From Chloroflexota bacterium (GTDB lineage Bacteria; Chloroflexota; UBA6077; FW602-bin22; JACQUS01), in assembly GCA_016210125.1 (NCBI GenBank), contig JACQUS010000098.1, forward strand, positions 1-8,902: 8,902 bases of DNA, in the 5' to 3' direction. Both the position numbers and the translations under genes were made by a program. The notes under the pieces are model-generated. The model saw nothing but the letters and a program-made list of their open reading frames with translations. It searched no databases and was not told the origin of the DNA. Position 1 is the first letter of the stretch. Each line of letters starts with the position of its first letter. Positions 1 to 5,604 of the stretch are shown piece after piece.

Positions 1-848
1 AGCGCGGCGATGGCCACCTCGACCTGCGCGTCGTCCGGCTCGCGGGTCGTCAGCCGCTGGAGGGCGAGCGCTGGGGCCATCAGCGTGCGGACCCAGCGGC
101 GCTCGTAGCCGCGCGCGGCGAGCCGCAGAAGCTCGTAGGCCGCCGCGGCGATGAGCGGCAGGAGCAGGATGCGCTCGGCGAGGCGGACGGGCCAAGGCGG
201 GCTGCCCAGCAGCGGAAATACGGCGATGGCCAGCGCCGCGATGACCAGGATAAAGCCCGTGCCACAGCGCGGGTGTGTCAGCGGGAACGGACGCACCGCC
301 GCGGGGGTGAGCGCCGCGCCGGCCTCGAAGGCGTTGATGACGCGGTGCTCGGCGCCGTGGTAGGCGAAGAGCCGGCCGATCTCGGCCATGCGGCCGATGA
401 GCCAGAGGTAGCCGACGATAAGCACGAGCCGCAGCAGCCCGTCCGCCAGGTTGGCGGCGAGGCTCGACCCGGCTAGGCGCTCCAACGGGCTGCTCGCCGC
501 GAGCGGCAGGACGAAGAACAGGCCGAGGCCGAACACGAGGGCGAAGCCGAGGGTGCCCCAGAGCATCCTGCCGGTGGGCTCCGGCACCTCCTCGTCGCCC
601 TGGCTCGTCTGCGCGTTGGCCGAGTAGGCCAGCGCCCAGGCGCCGACGGAGAGCATCTCCCATAGGACGGCCAGGCCGCGCAGGAGGGGTAGATGCGACC
701 AGCGCCGCCCGCCGCGGCCAGGGCGTGCGACGCTGCGGGTCAGGATGTGGCCGCTCGGCCGGCGCAGAGCGAGCGCGTAGCCCTGGCGGCCGCGCATCAG
801 CACGCCCTCGATGAGGGCCTGGCCACCGTAGAAGACGCGCTCGCTCAC
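1..848 (-). CDS. DUF1385 family membrane protein (YqhQ-like), partial
   Basis: The frame is open from a GTG at 848 to the left edge (282 codons), so the C-terminus lies outside the window. An in-frame TGA sits 6 nt before the GTG, which makes it the first possible start; I see no good Shine-Dalgarno. The opening matches the DUF1385 signature (GGQALIEGVLMRG), followed by hydrophobic segments, then YHGAEHRVINAFEAG, THPRCGTGFILV and, near the edge, LQRLTTREPDDAQVEVAI. These are the conserved blocks of this family, including the His/Glu-rich AEH motif and the HPRCGT motif typical of the polytopic membrane protein YqhQ. The function of the family is not established. In many Firmicutes and related bacteria it lies between rpmE and prfA/prmC, and here too it follows rpmE, so prmC or prfA may lie just beyond the edge (inference). 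Family assignment is secure; function is unknown. Confidence 0.93.
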   Translation of the reverse strand, partial: MSERVFYGGQALIEGVLMRGRQGYALALRRPSGHILTRSVARPGRGGRRWSHLPLLRGLAVLWEMLSVGAWALAYSANAQTSQGDEEVPEPTGRMLWGTLGFALVFGLGLFFVLPLAASSPLERLAGSSLAANLADGLLRLVLIVGYLWLIGRMAEIGRLFAYHGAEHRVINAFEAGAALTPAAVRPFPLTHPRCGTGFILVIAALAIAVFPLLGSPPWPVRLAERILLLPLIAAAAYELLRLAARGYERRWVRTLMAPALALQRLTTREPDDAQVEVAIAA

Positions 849-1019
849 CTCACGTCATCCTGGCTGGTGGGTGTGTCCCACTCCACCCCAAAGGTGTGAT
901 CGCAGAGCGGGCGCCCGGCGCCTCTGCACGTTCCTCGGCCGCCAGCGCCCGCCGTTCATGCCCCGCTGTTTTCCCAGAGGGAGAGGATCTACTCCTCCGT
1001 GTTCGAGATAGGGGCAAGA

Positions 1020-1041
1020 GCAGCGGTCGTTCGACCGCAGC
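1020..1041 (-). terminator. candidate hairpin terminator after rpmE
   Basis: On the minus strand a 6-bp stem GCGGTC/GACCGC with loop GAAC is extended by two further G-C pairs beyond a T·T mismatch. It is followed by TCTTGCCCCTATC, which is only weakly T-rich. It lies about 55 nt after the rpmE stop, in the 248-bp gap (849–1096) before the DUF1385 gene. I see no other structure, RNA gene or credible coding frame in that gap. The weak T-tract makes this a tentative call; it could instead be a processing or pausing hairpin. Confidence 0.3.
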
Positions 1042-1096
1042 AGCGCGACGGGTCACCACACGCGAGGATGCTCCGGGCGTGTCCGGTGCGCAGTGC

Positions 1097-1369
1097 TCAC
1101 GAGCCGGCCGGCGCGTTGGTCTGCCCCGGCTGCTCGGGCGACTCGCCGGCCTCGCCGGCGTGCTGTCGCCGGGCTTCCAGCCGGCGCATGAAGCGCTCGA
1201 CCTGCCCGGCCGTGTCGACGATGCGCTGCTCGCCCGTGAAGAACGGGTGGCAGCGCGAGCAGATCTCCACGCGGATCGTCTTGCGCGTCGAGCCAACGGT
1301 GAACGTGTTGCCGCAGGCGCACGTCACCATGGCGTCGGCGTAGTATGTCGGGTGGATCTCAGCTTTCAC
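1097..1369 (-). CDS. rpmE: 50S ribosomal protein L31
   Basis: Encodes 90 residues from a GTG start; the first residues are MKAEIHPTYY, as in L31 proteins. It is a component of the large ribosomal subunit. The zinc-binding (C+) form is recognisable: Cys17 and Cys19 in TCACGNTF, and Cys37 and Cys40 in EICSRCHPFFTGEQ. Residues 1 to about 66 cover the whole conserved domain. The remaining 24 or so residues (rich in Ala, Glu, Gln, Pro and Gly) form a low-complexity tail longer than the roughly 70-residue E. coli protein. The GTG start overlaps the rpmA stop as GTGA, which implies translational coupling; only a GGCGGG stretch serves as a possible Shine-Dalgarno. The open frame extends a further 17 codons upstream into rpmA, but homology supports the start used here. 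In L31 families the C+ form usually dominates when zinc is sufficient; no Zur-like site was seen. Confidence 0.97.
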   Translation of the reverse strand: MKAEIHPTYYADAMVTCACGNTFTVGSTRKTIRVEICSRCHPFFTGEQRIVDTAGQVERFMRRLEARRQHAGEAGESPEQPGQTNAPAGS

Positions 1370-1629
1370 GCCTGCCCGCCCACGTATACGCTGACCTGCC
1401 GGCGGTCCTTCCGTCCCCACTCGAACTTCACAGCCCCGGCAATCAGCGCGAAGATGGTGTAGTCCCGGCCGAGTCCGACGTTGCGCCCCGGCAGGATGTG
1501 CGTGCCGCGCTGCCGCACGATGATCTCGCCAGCCTTGACGAGCTGGCCGTCGTGCCGCTTGGTGCCAAGGCGTTTCGCCTGGCTGTCGCGGCCGTTGCGT
1601 GTGCTACCAACGCCCTTCTTGTGCGCCAA
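1366..1629 (-). CDS. rpmA: 50S ribosomal protein L27
   Basis: Encodes 87 residues, full length for L27, beginning MAHKKGVGSTRNGRDS and containing the diagnostic GTHILPGRNVGLGRDYTIFAL block. L27 lies at the peptidyl-transferase centre, where its flexible N-terminus contacts tRNA (established knowledge). The start codon is TTG: an in-frame TGA lies three codons upstream, and an 8-nt match to the anti-Shine-Dalgarno consensus (GAGGTGAT) sits 5 nt before it, so no ATG or GTG alternative fits. The protein begins directly at the mature N-terminus and lacks the cleaved extension seen in Firmicutes. It lies 58 nt after rplU in the same direction, presumably on the rplU transcript, and overlaps rpmE by 4 nt. 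The usual downstream partner obg/cgtA is absent. Confidence 0.98.
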   Translation of the reverse strand: MAHKKGVGSTRNGRDSQAKRLGTKRHDGQLVKAGEIIVRQRGTHILPGRNVGLGRDYTIFALIAGAVKFEWGRKDRRQVSVYVGGQA

Positions 1630-1634
1630 TGTCC

Positions 1635-1642
1635 ATCACCTC
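1635..1642 (-). promoter_or_regulatory. strong Shine-Dalgarno that fixes the TTG start of rpmA
   Basis: GAGGTGAT on the minus strand is an uninterrupted match to the 16S anti-Shine-Dalgarno complement, 5 nt before the TTG at 1629. The strength of this site offsets the weak initiation codon. It also overlaps an in-frame TGA (1636–1638), which excludes any longer N-terminus. Confidence 0.85.
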
Positions 1643-1687
1643 GGATTTCCCGTCTACGGGTCGGCGGCCGGCGCGATTCTCGCTCGC

Positions 1688-2014
1688 TCAGCCGGCGACG
1701 ATCTCTTCGACGATCTCTTCGATGGCGAGCCGCGTGTAGCGCTGGCGGTGCCCGGTCTTCCGCCGGTAGCGGCTCTTGGCCTTGTAGCGAAAGACGACGA
1801 TCTTGTCGCCCTTGACCTCGCCGATGACGCGGGCGCGGACGCGCGCGCCAGGCACCGTCGGCCGCCCGACGGCCGGCTCGCCCTCGTGGGCCACCAGCAG
1901 GACGCGGTCCAGCTCGACGAGCGCCCCCGGCTCGGCGTCGAGTCGCTCGACGTCGAGCTGCATGCCCGGGCTGACCTTGTACTGGTGGCCGCCCGTCTCA
2001 ACGATCGCGTACAT
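1688..2014 (-). CDS. rplU: 50S ribosomal protein L21
   Basis: Encodes 108 residues starting MYAIVETGGHQYKVSPG, the standard L21 opening. It continues through ELDRVLLVAHEG and the C-terminal KAKSRYRRKTGHRQRYTRLAI block, which is the RNA-binding L21 signature; length is normal. L21 binds 23S rRNA and works with L20 in 50S assembly. A GGAGG lies 5 nt before the chosen ATG. The frame extends 11 codons further upstream (to 2047), but that extension lacks homology and would start at or before the predicted transcription start. It is the first ribosomal protein gene of the rplU–rpmA–rpmE run, driven by the promoter at 2056–2085. The predicted 5' leader is only about 35 nt, too short for a structured L21 autoregulatory leader. 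Confidence 0.98.
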   Translation of the reverse strand: MYAIVETGGHQYKVSPGMQLDVERLDAEPGALVELDRVLLVAHEGEPAVGRPTVPGARVRARVIGEVKGDKIVVFRYKAKSRYRRKTGHRQRYTRLAIEEIVEEIVAG

Positions 2015-2055
2015 CCATGCCTCCGGTGGCGCGTCGGCCGGCCACACACCGTAAG

Positions 2056-2085
2056 ATTGTACCGAGAGGGGGCGCAGGCTGTCAA
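2056..2085 (-). promoter_or_regulatory. sigma-70-type promoter of rplU-rpmA-rpmE
   Basis: The minus strand carries TTGACA (2080–2085), an 18-bp spacer and TACAAT (2056–2061): a perfect -35 and a 5/6 -10. Transcription would start near 2049, giving a leader of about 35 nt before rplU. The TGA stop of the upstream small membrane protein gene (2082–2084) lies inside the -35 hexamer. Confidence 0.85.
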
Positions 2086-2447
2086 CGGACGCGGAAAAGG
2101 ACGAGCAGGGCGAGGACGACGACGAGGGTCACGACCGCCGCGGCCATGAGGCGGACGAAGCCATGGAGGTCGTTGCGCAGCCCGCGCACCTCGCGCGTCA
2201 TCGCTTCGAGGGCCTGCTCCTGCTGCCACTCGGCGCGTTCGCCCGTCTGCTTCAGCAGCACGTGCAGCTCAGTGATGCGATCCTCCAGGCGCTGAAGCGC
2301 GGCGGTGGAGTCGCCGGTGGCGGTGAGGCCGGCCGGCGCGCGGTGCCGCAGGTCGTCGAGCACGGCGCGCTCCATGCGGGCCAGCGCTTCCAGGAAGGCC
2401 GCCTGCGGGTTGACGGGCTCGGGGATAGCACGCGAGGAATCGGCCAT
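2082..2447 (-). CDS. small coiled-coil protein with C-terminal membrane anchor, function unknown
   Basis: Encodes 121 residues from an ATG and I do not recognise the family. Residues 1–45 are polar and Ala/Pro-containing. Residues about 48–95 are rich in Leu, Glu, Arg and Gln with a heptad-like pattern (LQRLEDRITELHVLLKQ onward) that predicts a coiled coil. Residues about 100–118 form one strongly hydrophobic helix ending in FRVR. This is the layout of a tail-anchored inner-membrane protein with a cytoplasmic coiled coil, and the Arg residues at the end would act as a stop. It has its own promoter at 2475–2504 and a poor Shine-Dalgarno. It lies immediately upstream of rplU; its stop codon is part of the rplU -35 box, and some read-through into the ribosomal genes is possible. 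The dedicated promoter and GC3-rich codons make it likely to be real. Confidence 0.75.
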   Translation of the reverse strand: MADSSRAIPEPVNPQAAFLEALARMERAVLDDLRHRAPAGLTATGDSTAALQRLEDRITELHVLLKQTGERAEWQQEQALEAMTREVRGLRNDLHGFVRLMAAAVVTLVVVLALLVLFRVR

Positions 2448-2474
2448 CGTCTCGTCTCTCGGCGGTCGCTGAAG

Positions 2475-2504
2475 AGTGTAGAGAACGGGTCACGGCGGCG
2501 TCAA
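2475..2504 (-). promoter_or_regulatory. promoter of the small membrane protein gene
   Basis: The minus strand has TTGACG (2499–2504), an 18-bp spacer and TACACT (2475–2480). Transcription would begin near 2468–2470, giving a leader of about 22 nt before the ATG at 2447. Both hexamers and the spacer length are identical to those of the response-regulator promoter at 5446–5475. Confidence 0.72.
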
Positions 2505-2556
2505 GTGCTCTGCTGCGCGGCGAACGTTCTGACTGCTGTGCGAGGATAGAGCTGGC

Positions 2557-3549
2557 ATGCCACCGCTCGTCAGCGTCGTCGTGGTCACCTGGAACGGGGC
2601 GGAGCTGTTGCCGTCGTGTCTTGCCGCGCTGGCGGCGCAGACCTGCGACGACGCCGAGCTCATCGTCGTCGACAATGGGTCGCGCGACGCGTCGCGCTCC
2701 GTGGCGGCGGCCGTCGCGCCCCAGGCGCACGTCGTCTCCTTGCCTGCGAACCTGGGGTTTGCCGGTGGCACCAACGCCGGCCTGGCCGTCGCGGAGGGGC
2801 GCTACGTCGCGCTCGTGAACGACGACGCACGGCTCGCGCCCGACGCGCTGGCGCACCTGGTCGCCGCGCTCGACGCCGACGGCCGCGTCGGCATGGCCGC
2901 GCCGCGCATCGTCCTGGCGGCAAGCGGACGGATCGACAGCGCCGGCATCGTCGTCGATCGCGCCGCCGCGGCCCACCAGCGCCTGCGCGGCCTGGCGGAC
3001 GGCGGGCTGGCCGAGCGCACGGCGGCGGTCTTCGCCGCGAGCGGCGCGTGCGTGCTCCTCCGGCGTGAGCTGCTGGCGAAGGTGGGGCCCTTCGACGGGC
3101 GCTTCGAGAGTTTCTACGAGGACGTGGACCTCGGCTGGCGGGCGCGTCTGGCCGGCTGGGAGGCCGCCTACGTGCCCACGGCACGGGTGCTGCACGACCA
3201 CTCGGCCACCGCCGGCCGCGATCCGGCGCGCAAGGACTTCCTGCTGGCGCGCAACCGCATCTGGTGCGCGACCAAGAACTATCCCGCCGAGCACCTGGTG
3301 TCGCACCTGCCGCTCTTGCTGAGCTACGATGTGGCGACGCTGGCTGCCAAGCTCGCGACCGGGCGCCGCGCCGCGCTGGCCGGTCGCCTGGCGGCGCTGC
3401 GCGGCCTGCGGCCGATGCTCGCGGCGCGACGCGAGGTGGCAGCGCTGGCGACGCCGGCCGGCCGGGCGCGCACGTGGGCGCTGCTCTGCGCCGCCGGCAG
3501 CCCGTGGCGGCCGGCCTGGCGGGAGGCTACTCGAGCGCTGCGACGCTGA
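2557..3549 (+). CDS. family 2 glycosyltransferase (rhamnosyltransferase-like)
   Basis: Encodes 330 residues with a GT-A fold, GT2 type. The sequence shows the N-terminal strand VSVVVVTWNG (5–14), the nucleotide-binding VDNGS (38–42), NLGFAGGTNAG (65–75), and NDD at 88–90 in the place of the metal-binding DxD. The acceptor-side block at 162–196 includes GACVLLRRELL and FYEDVDLGWR, where Glu188–Asp189 is the likely catalytic pair, and ARNRIW lies at 231–236. This arrangement is typical of WbbL-like enzymes that transfer rhamnose or other sugars from nucleotide donors to cell-surface polysaccharides; the actual donor and acceptor cannot be read from sequence. The C-terminus (about 245–330) is Arg/Ala-rich, with an amphipathic stretch that may associate with the membrane. 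The gene stands alone on the plus strand; I found no convincing promoter and only a weak GAGG/AGAG Shine-Dalgarno. Its 3' end overlaps the DM13 gene by 23 bp, tail to tail. Confidence 0.93.
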   Translation: MPPLVSVVVVTWNGAELLPSCLAALAAQTCDDAELIVVDNGSRDASRSVAAAVAPQAHVVSLPANLGFAGGTNAGLAVAEGRYVALVNDDARLAPDALAHLVAALDADGRVGMAAPRIVLAASGRIDSAGIVVDRAAAAHQRLRGLADGGLAERTAAVFAASGACVLLRRELLAKVGPFDGRFESFYEDVDLGWRARLAGWEAAYVPTARVLHDHSATAGRDPARKDFLLARNRIWCATKNYPAEHLVSHLPLLLSYDVATLAAKLATGRRAALAGRLAALRGLRPMLAARREVAALATPAGRARTWALLCAAGSPWRPAWREATRALRR

Positions 3550-4135
3550 ATATGACGCGGAACGGCCAGCAGAAGATCACCACGCTGCGCTGTGCGGCGA
3601 CGTCGACGCCGGTGGGAATGTCGTAGTTCTGGCTGCCGATGTTGCCCTTGAGCTTGCCCAGCTCGACGTAGCCGGGCGCTGTGACGTGGTCGGGCTCCGT
3701 CGGATTCGGATGCGGCGAGAGGATGACGCGTAGGTCCGGGCCATTGGTAACATTGAGGCTCTCCAACCGCAGCACGTGCCCGCCACTGGCGAGGCGGTAG
3801 ACCGTCGCCTTGCCGCTGCCCTTGTGAAAGGCGTCCGCGTCGCGAAGCGCGCCGCTCTTCACCGCGGTCGGCGATCCGGTCGCCGGCATAGACTCGCTCA
3901 TCTCGGTGTTGAGCTTGGCCATCGTGCTCATGATCTGCTGCGCTTCCGCGCGCGTCACATCGGGAGGCAGCACGGCCGTGGCCGGAAGCGGGAAGTCCTC
4001 TTGCACAGTCTGGCTGAGGAAGAGCGGTGAGGCCAGCCACCACACGGCCGCGGCGCCCGGCGCGAGGACGAGGAGGGCGATGGCTCGGGCCAGGGGGCTG
4101 CGCCAGGGGCCGCGAGCGAGCACGGCGCGCCTCAC
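3527..4135 (-). CDS. membrane-anchored DM13-domain protein
   Basis: Encodes 202 residues. One N-terminal transmembrane helix (about 16–40) is preceded by a basic stretch, so most of the protein should face outside. It lacks a lipobox. Residues about 96–202 match the DM13 domain: DAFHKGSGKATVYRL, VLRLESLNVTNGPDLRVILS, YVELGKLKGNIGSQNYDIP and SVVIFCWPFRVIFSVAAL. The single conserved Cys of the family is Cys189. DM13 domains have been proposed to be redox or electron-transfer modules, often linked to DOMON or cytochrome domains; that is a family prediction, not shown here. The GTG start overlaps the response-regulator stop as GTGA, so the two genes are probably co-translated. Residues 41–95 form a Pro/Thr/Ala-containing spacer with a short helix-like stretch (TRAEAQQIMSTMAKL). 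The 3' end overlaps the glycosyltransferase gene. The domain call is firm; its role is unknown. Confidence 0.85.
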   Translation of the reverse strand: MRRAVLARGPWRSPLARAIALLVLAPGAAAVWWLASPLFLSQTVQEDFPLPATAVLPPDVTRAEAQQIMSTMAKLNTEMSESMPATGSPTAVKSGALRDADAFHKGSGKATVYRLASGGHVLRLESLNVTNGPDLRVILSPHPNPTEPDHVTAPGYVELGKLKGNIGSQNYDIPTGVDVAAQRSVVIFCWPFRVIFSVAALE

Positions 4136-5355
4136 CAGAGCTGACGATAGCGCAGGTCGGAGCGGATGCGGACGTGGCCGCCCTCGTTCTGGAATGCGCG
4201 CAGGCCGTCCTGGAATTTGCGCACTACCTCAACTTTGCCGTCGCGCTCCAGGCTCTCGAAGAAGCGGCTGAGCCGGTAAGGCAGGGCGGCCTTGACGACC
4301 AGCCGGCACTGCTTGGCGCGGTCGACGATCTGCCAGACGATGGCGGCGGCGGCCGGCGCCTGCTCTTCGTCCAGCTCGTCCAGCCGCTCGAGGTCGAGGA
4401 GAAACTTGAGCTGGCCGGTCTCTAGCATCCGCGCGGCAGCGCGGTTGAACTGCTGCCGTAGCGACTCGATCTCCTGCCGGTCGATTTGTGTCCACCACTT
4501 CCAGCGGTGGAAGCGCAGGACGAGGACGTCGTCGTGCTGGCTGAAGCTGAACAGACCCGGCAGGCCGATGAACTGCGCCACGGTGTCCAGGAGCTGGTTG
4601 CGGTCCAGGGGCTTCGGCACCGCGCCGTCGAAGTGCCCCAGGAGGGGCCCTTCCTCGGGCACGTTCAGCACCATGGCCACGATCTTGGTCTGGTCTAGGC
4701 CCGGTAATCGGCGGATGCGCTGTGCCGCCTCGACACCCGACATCACGGGCATGAAGATGTCCATGAGGATCAGGTCCGGCCGCTCCTTCGCCGCCAAAGC
4801 GATGGCCCCGGCGCCGGTGAACGCCTCCAGCAGCTCGTAGCGCTCTTCCAGGGCCTCGCGCGCCATATCGACGTTGGTGCGCTGGTCGTCGACAATGAGC
4901 ACTATTTTGGCCAGCCGGATGTTCTCTAGCGCAGACGGCGTGCCCACGCTCGTCTGCTCTGTCTTATGCTGGGAAGACGCGGCCAGCGCGCGCTGGCTCA
5001 AGAAGCGCCGCACCTTCGCACGGATCGTATCGGGATCGAAGGGCTTGAGAATGTAGTCGCGCGCGCCGAGCGAGACGGCCTGGCGCACCTTGGTCGCGTC
5101 GTTGACGCTGCTGATCATGAGGACGGGCAGGCCACTGAAACGAGCGTCCTCGGTCACGAGCTTCAGCGCTTCCATGCCGTCCATTACCGGCATCACGATG
5201 TCGAGCAGCACCAGATCGGGCATGTCCTTGCTGATGGCGTCAAGCGCCTCGGCACCGTTCGCCACAGCGCTCACCGTCATACCCTCGCGCGTGAGGATGT
5301 CGGTGAGGACGCGGCGAACCACCTGGCTATCGTCCACGACCAGGACCCGAGGCAC
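4132..5355 (-). CDS. two-receiver response regulator with STAS-like C-terminal domain
   Basis: Encodes 407 residues from GTG 5355. Receiver 1 (2–118) is complete: acidic pair Asp8/Asp9, phospho-acceptor Asp52 in LLDIVMP, switch Ser82 and Lys104 in LKPF. A linker (about 120–147) follows. Receiver 2 (149–263) keeps Asp156/Asp157, Asp199 in LMDIFMP and Lys248, but the switch Thr/Ser position is Val229 and the segment from there to the Lys is short. Residues about 274–388 are neither DNA-binding nor GGDEF. Their pattern (VLVLRF, then FLLDLERLDEL, AIVWQIVDRAKQCRLVVK and RFFESL) resembles a divergent STAS domain without the usual phospho-Ser. Output is therefore likely by protein contact (inference). 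I chose GTG 5355 because AAGGGGGAGG lies just before it; GTG 5379 (8 residues longer) is possible but has no ribosome site. It overlaps the DM13 gene by 4 nt, and no kinase gene is in the window. Confidence 0.88.
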   Translation of the reverse strand: MPRVLVVDDSQVVRRVLTDILTREGMTVSAVANGAEALDAISKDMPDLVLLDIVMPVMDGMEALKLVTEDARFSGLPVLMISSVNDATKVRQAVSLGARDYILKPFDPDTIRAKVRRFLSQRALAASSQHKTEQTSVGTPSALENIRLAKIVLIVDDQRTNVDMAREALEERYELLEAFTGAGAIALAAKERPDLILMDIFMPVMSGVEAAQRIRRLPGLDQTKIVAMVLNVPEEGPLLGHFDGAVPKPLDRNQLLDTVAQFIGLPGLFSFSQHDDVLVLRFHRWKWWTQIDRQEIESLRQQFNRAAARMLETGQLKFLLDLERLDELDEEQAPAAAAIVWQIVDRAKQCRLVVKAALPYRLSRFFESLERDGKVEVVRKFQDGLRAFQNEGGHVRIRSDLRYRQLW

Positions 5356-5357
5356 GT

Positions 5358-5367
5358 CCTCCCCCTT
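5358..5367 (-). promoter_or_regulatory. Shine-Dalgarno favouring the 5355 start of the response regulator
   Basis: AAGGGGGAGG on the minus strand precedes GTG 5355; pairing through AAGGGG leaves a 6-nt spacing. The receiver domain (PRVLVVDD) begins right after this GTG. If the GTG at 5379 were used, these purines would have to encode Lys-Gly-Glu, which is a less natural reading. Confidence 0.65.
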
Positions 5368-5445
5368 CGCTGCGCGCACCGCCCACGCCCCTGGCCCGCG
5401 CCCAACCGGCGTGACGGTCGCCTGATTCTCGGACGTCCACTATCA

Positions 5446-5475
5446 AGTGTAGCGAGCAACCGGCCGATACGTCAA
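5446..5475 (-). promoter_or_regulatory. promoter of the response regulator–DM13 operon
   Basis: The minus strand has TTGACG (5470–5475), an 18-bp spacer and TACACT (5446–5451). Transcription would start near 5439, giving a leader of about 84 nt before GTG 5355. The palindrome GGACGTCC (5431–5438) lies just downstream of the predicted start; it may be an operator but could be chance. The promoter lies about 36 bp past the tRNA 3' end, so the tRNA transcript may also feed this operon. Confidence 0.72.
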
Positions 5476-5510
5476 CCTCGGGGAAGGAGAGGCGGGTAGG
5501 AGAGACACGG

Positions 5511-5597
5511 CGGAGAGGGTGGGATTCGAACCCACGAGGAACTTGCGCCCCTACCGCTTTTCGAGAGCGGCACCTTAAACCACTCGGACACCTCTCC
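5511..5597 (-). tRNA. tRNA-Ser (anticodon CGA)
   Basis: This is an 87-nt class II tRNA. The acceptor stem is GGAGAGG/CCTCTCC with discriminator G at 5511. The D-arm carries GTGGTTTAAGG. The anticodon stem CCGCT/AGCGG encloses loop CTCGAAA, so the anticodon is CGA and reads UCG. A long variable arm (around GGGGCGCAAGTTCC) is typical of serine. The T-arm is GTGGG-TTCGAAT-CCCAC. The 3' CCA is not encoded (CCG follows), so it must be added by CCA-adding enzyme. The UCG codon fits the GC-rich codon use of the neighbours. It has its own promoter at 5605–5633 and lies between alr and the response regulator; no strong terminator follows it. Confidence 0.97.
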
Positions 5598-5604
5598 GTG
5601 GCAG

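Noticed and set aside
850..1296. 148-codon minus-strand frame in the rpmE–DUF1385 gap
   Set aside because: Half of it is an out-of-frame copy of rpmE, and the rest has low-complexity Arg/Ser/Ala composition with no ribosome site; not supported as a gene.
2522..2529. Palindrome GAACGTTC upstream of the glycosyltransferase, considered as a LexA-type operator
   Set aside because: The Gram-positive LexA box needs a 4-nt spacer between CGAAC and GTTCG; here the halves abut and the site is only 8 bp.
2530..2556. Possible -10 (GATAGA) just before the glycosyltransferase ATG
   Set aside because: It matches only 3 of 6 consensus positions and has no -35, so I do not call a promoter there.
2269..3306. 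345-codon open frame on the minus strand opposite the glycosyltransferase gene
   Set aside because: The composition is typical of antisense frames in GC-rich DNA, there is no ribosome site or homology, and the plus-strand protein has all GT2 motifs.
5486..5518. Repeat of the acceptor segment CCTCTCC shortly downstream of the tRNA 3' end, considered as an attachment-site remnant
   Set aside because: Only 7 nt match in a pyrimidine-rich stretch, and no integrase or foreign DNA lies beside it; chance is the simpler explanation.
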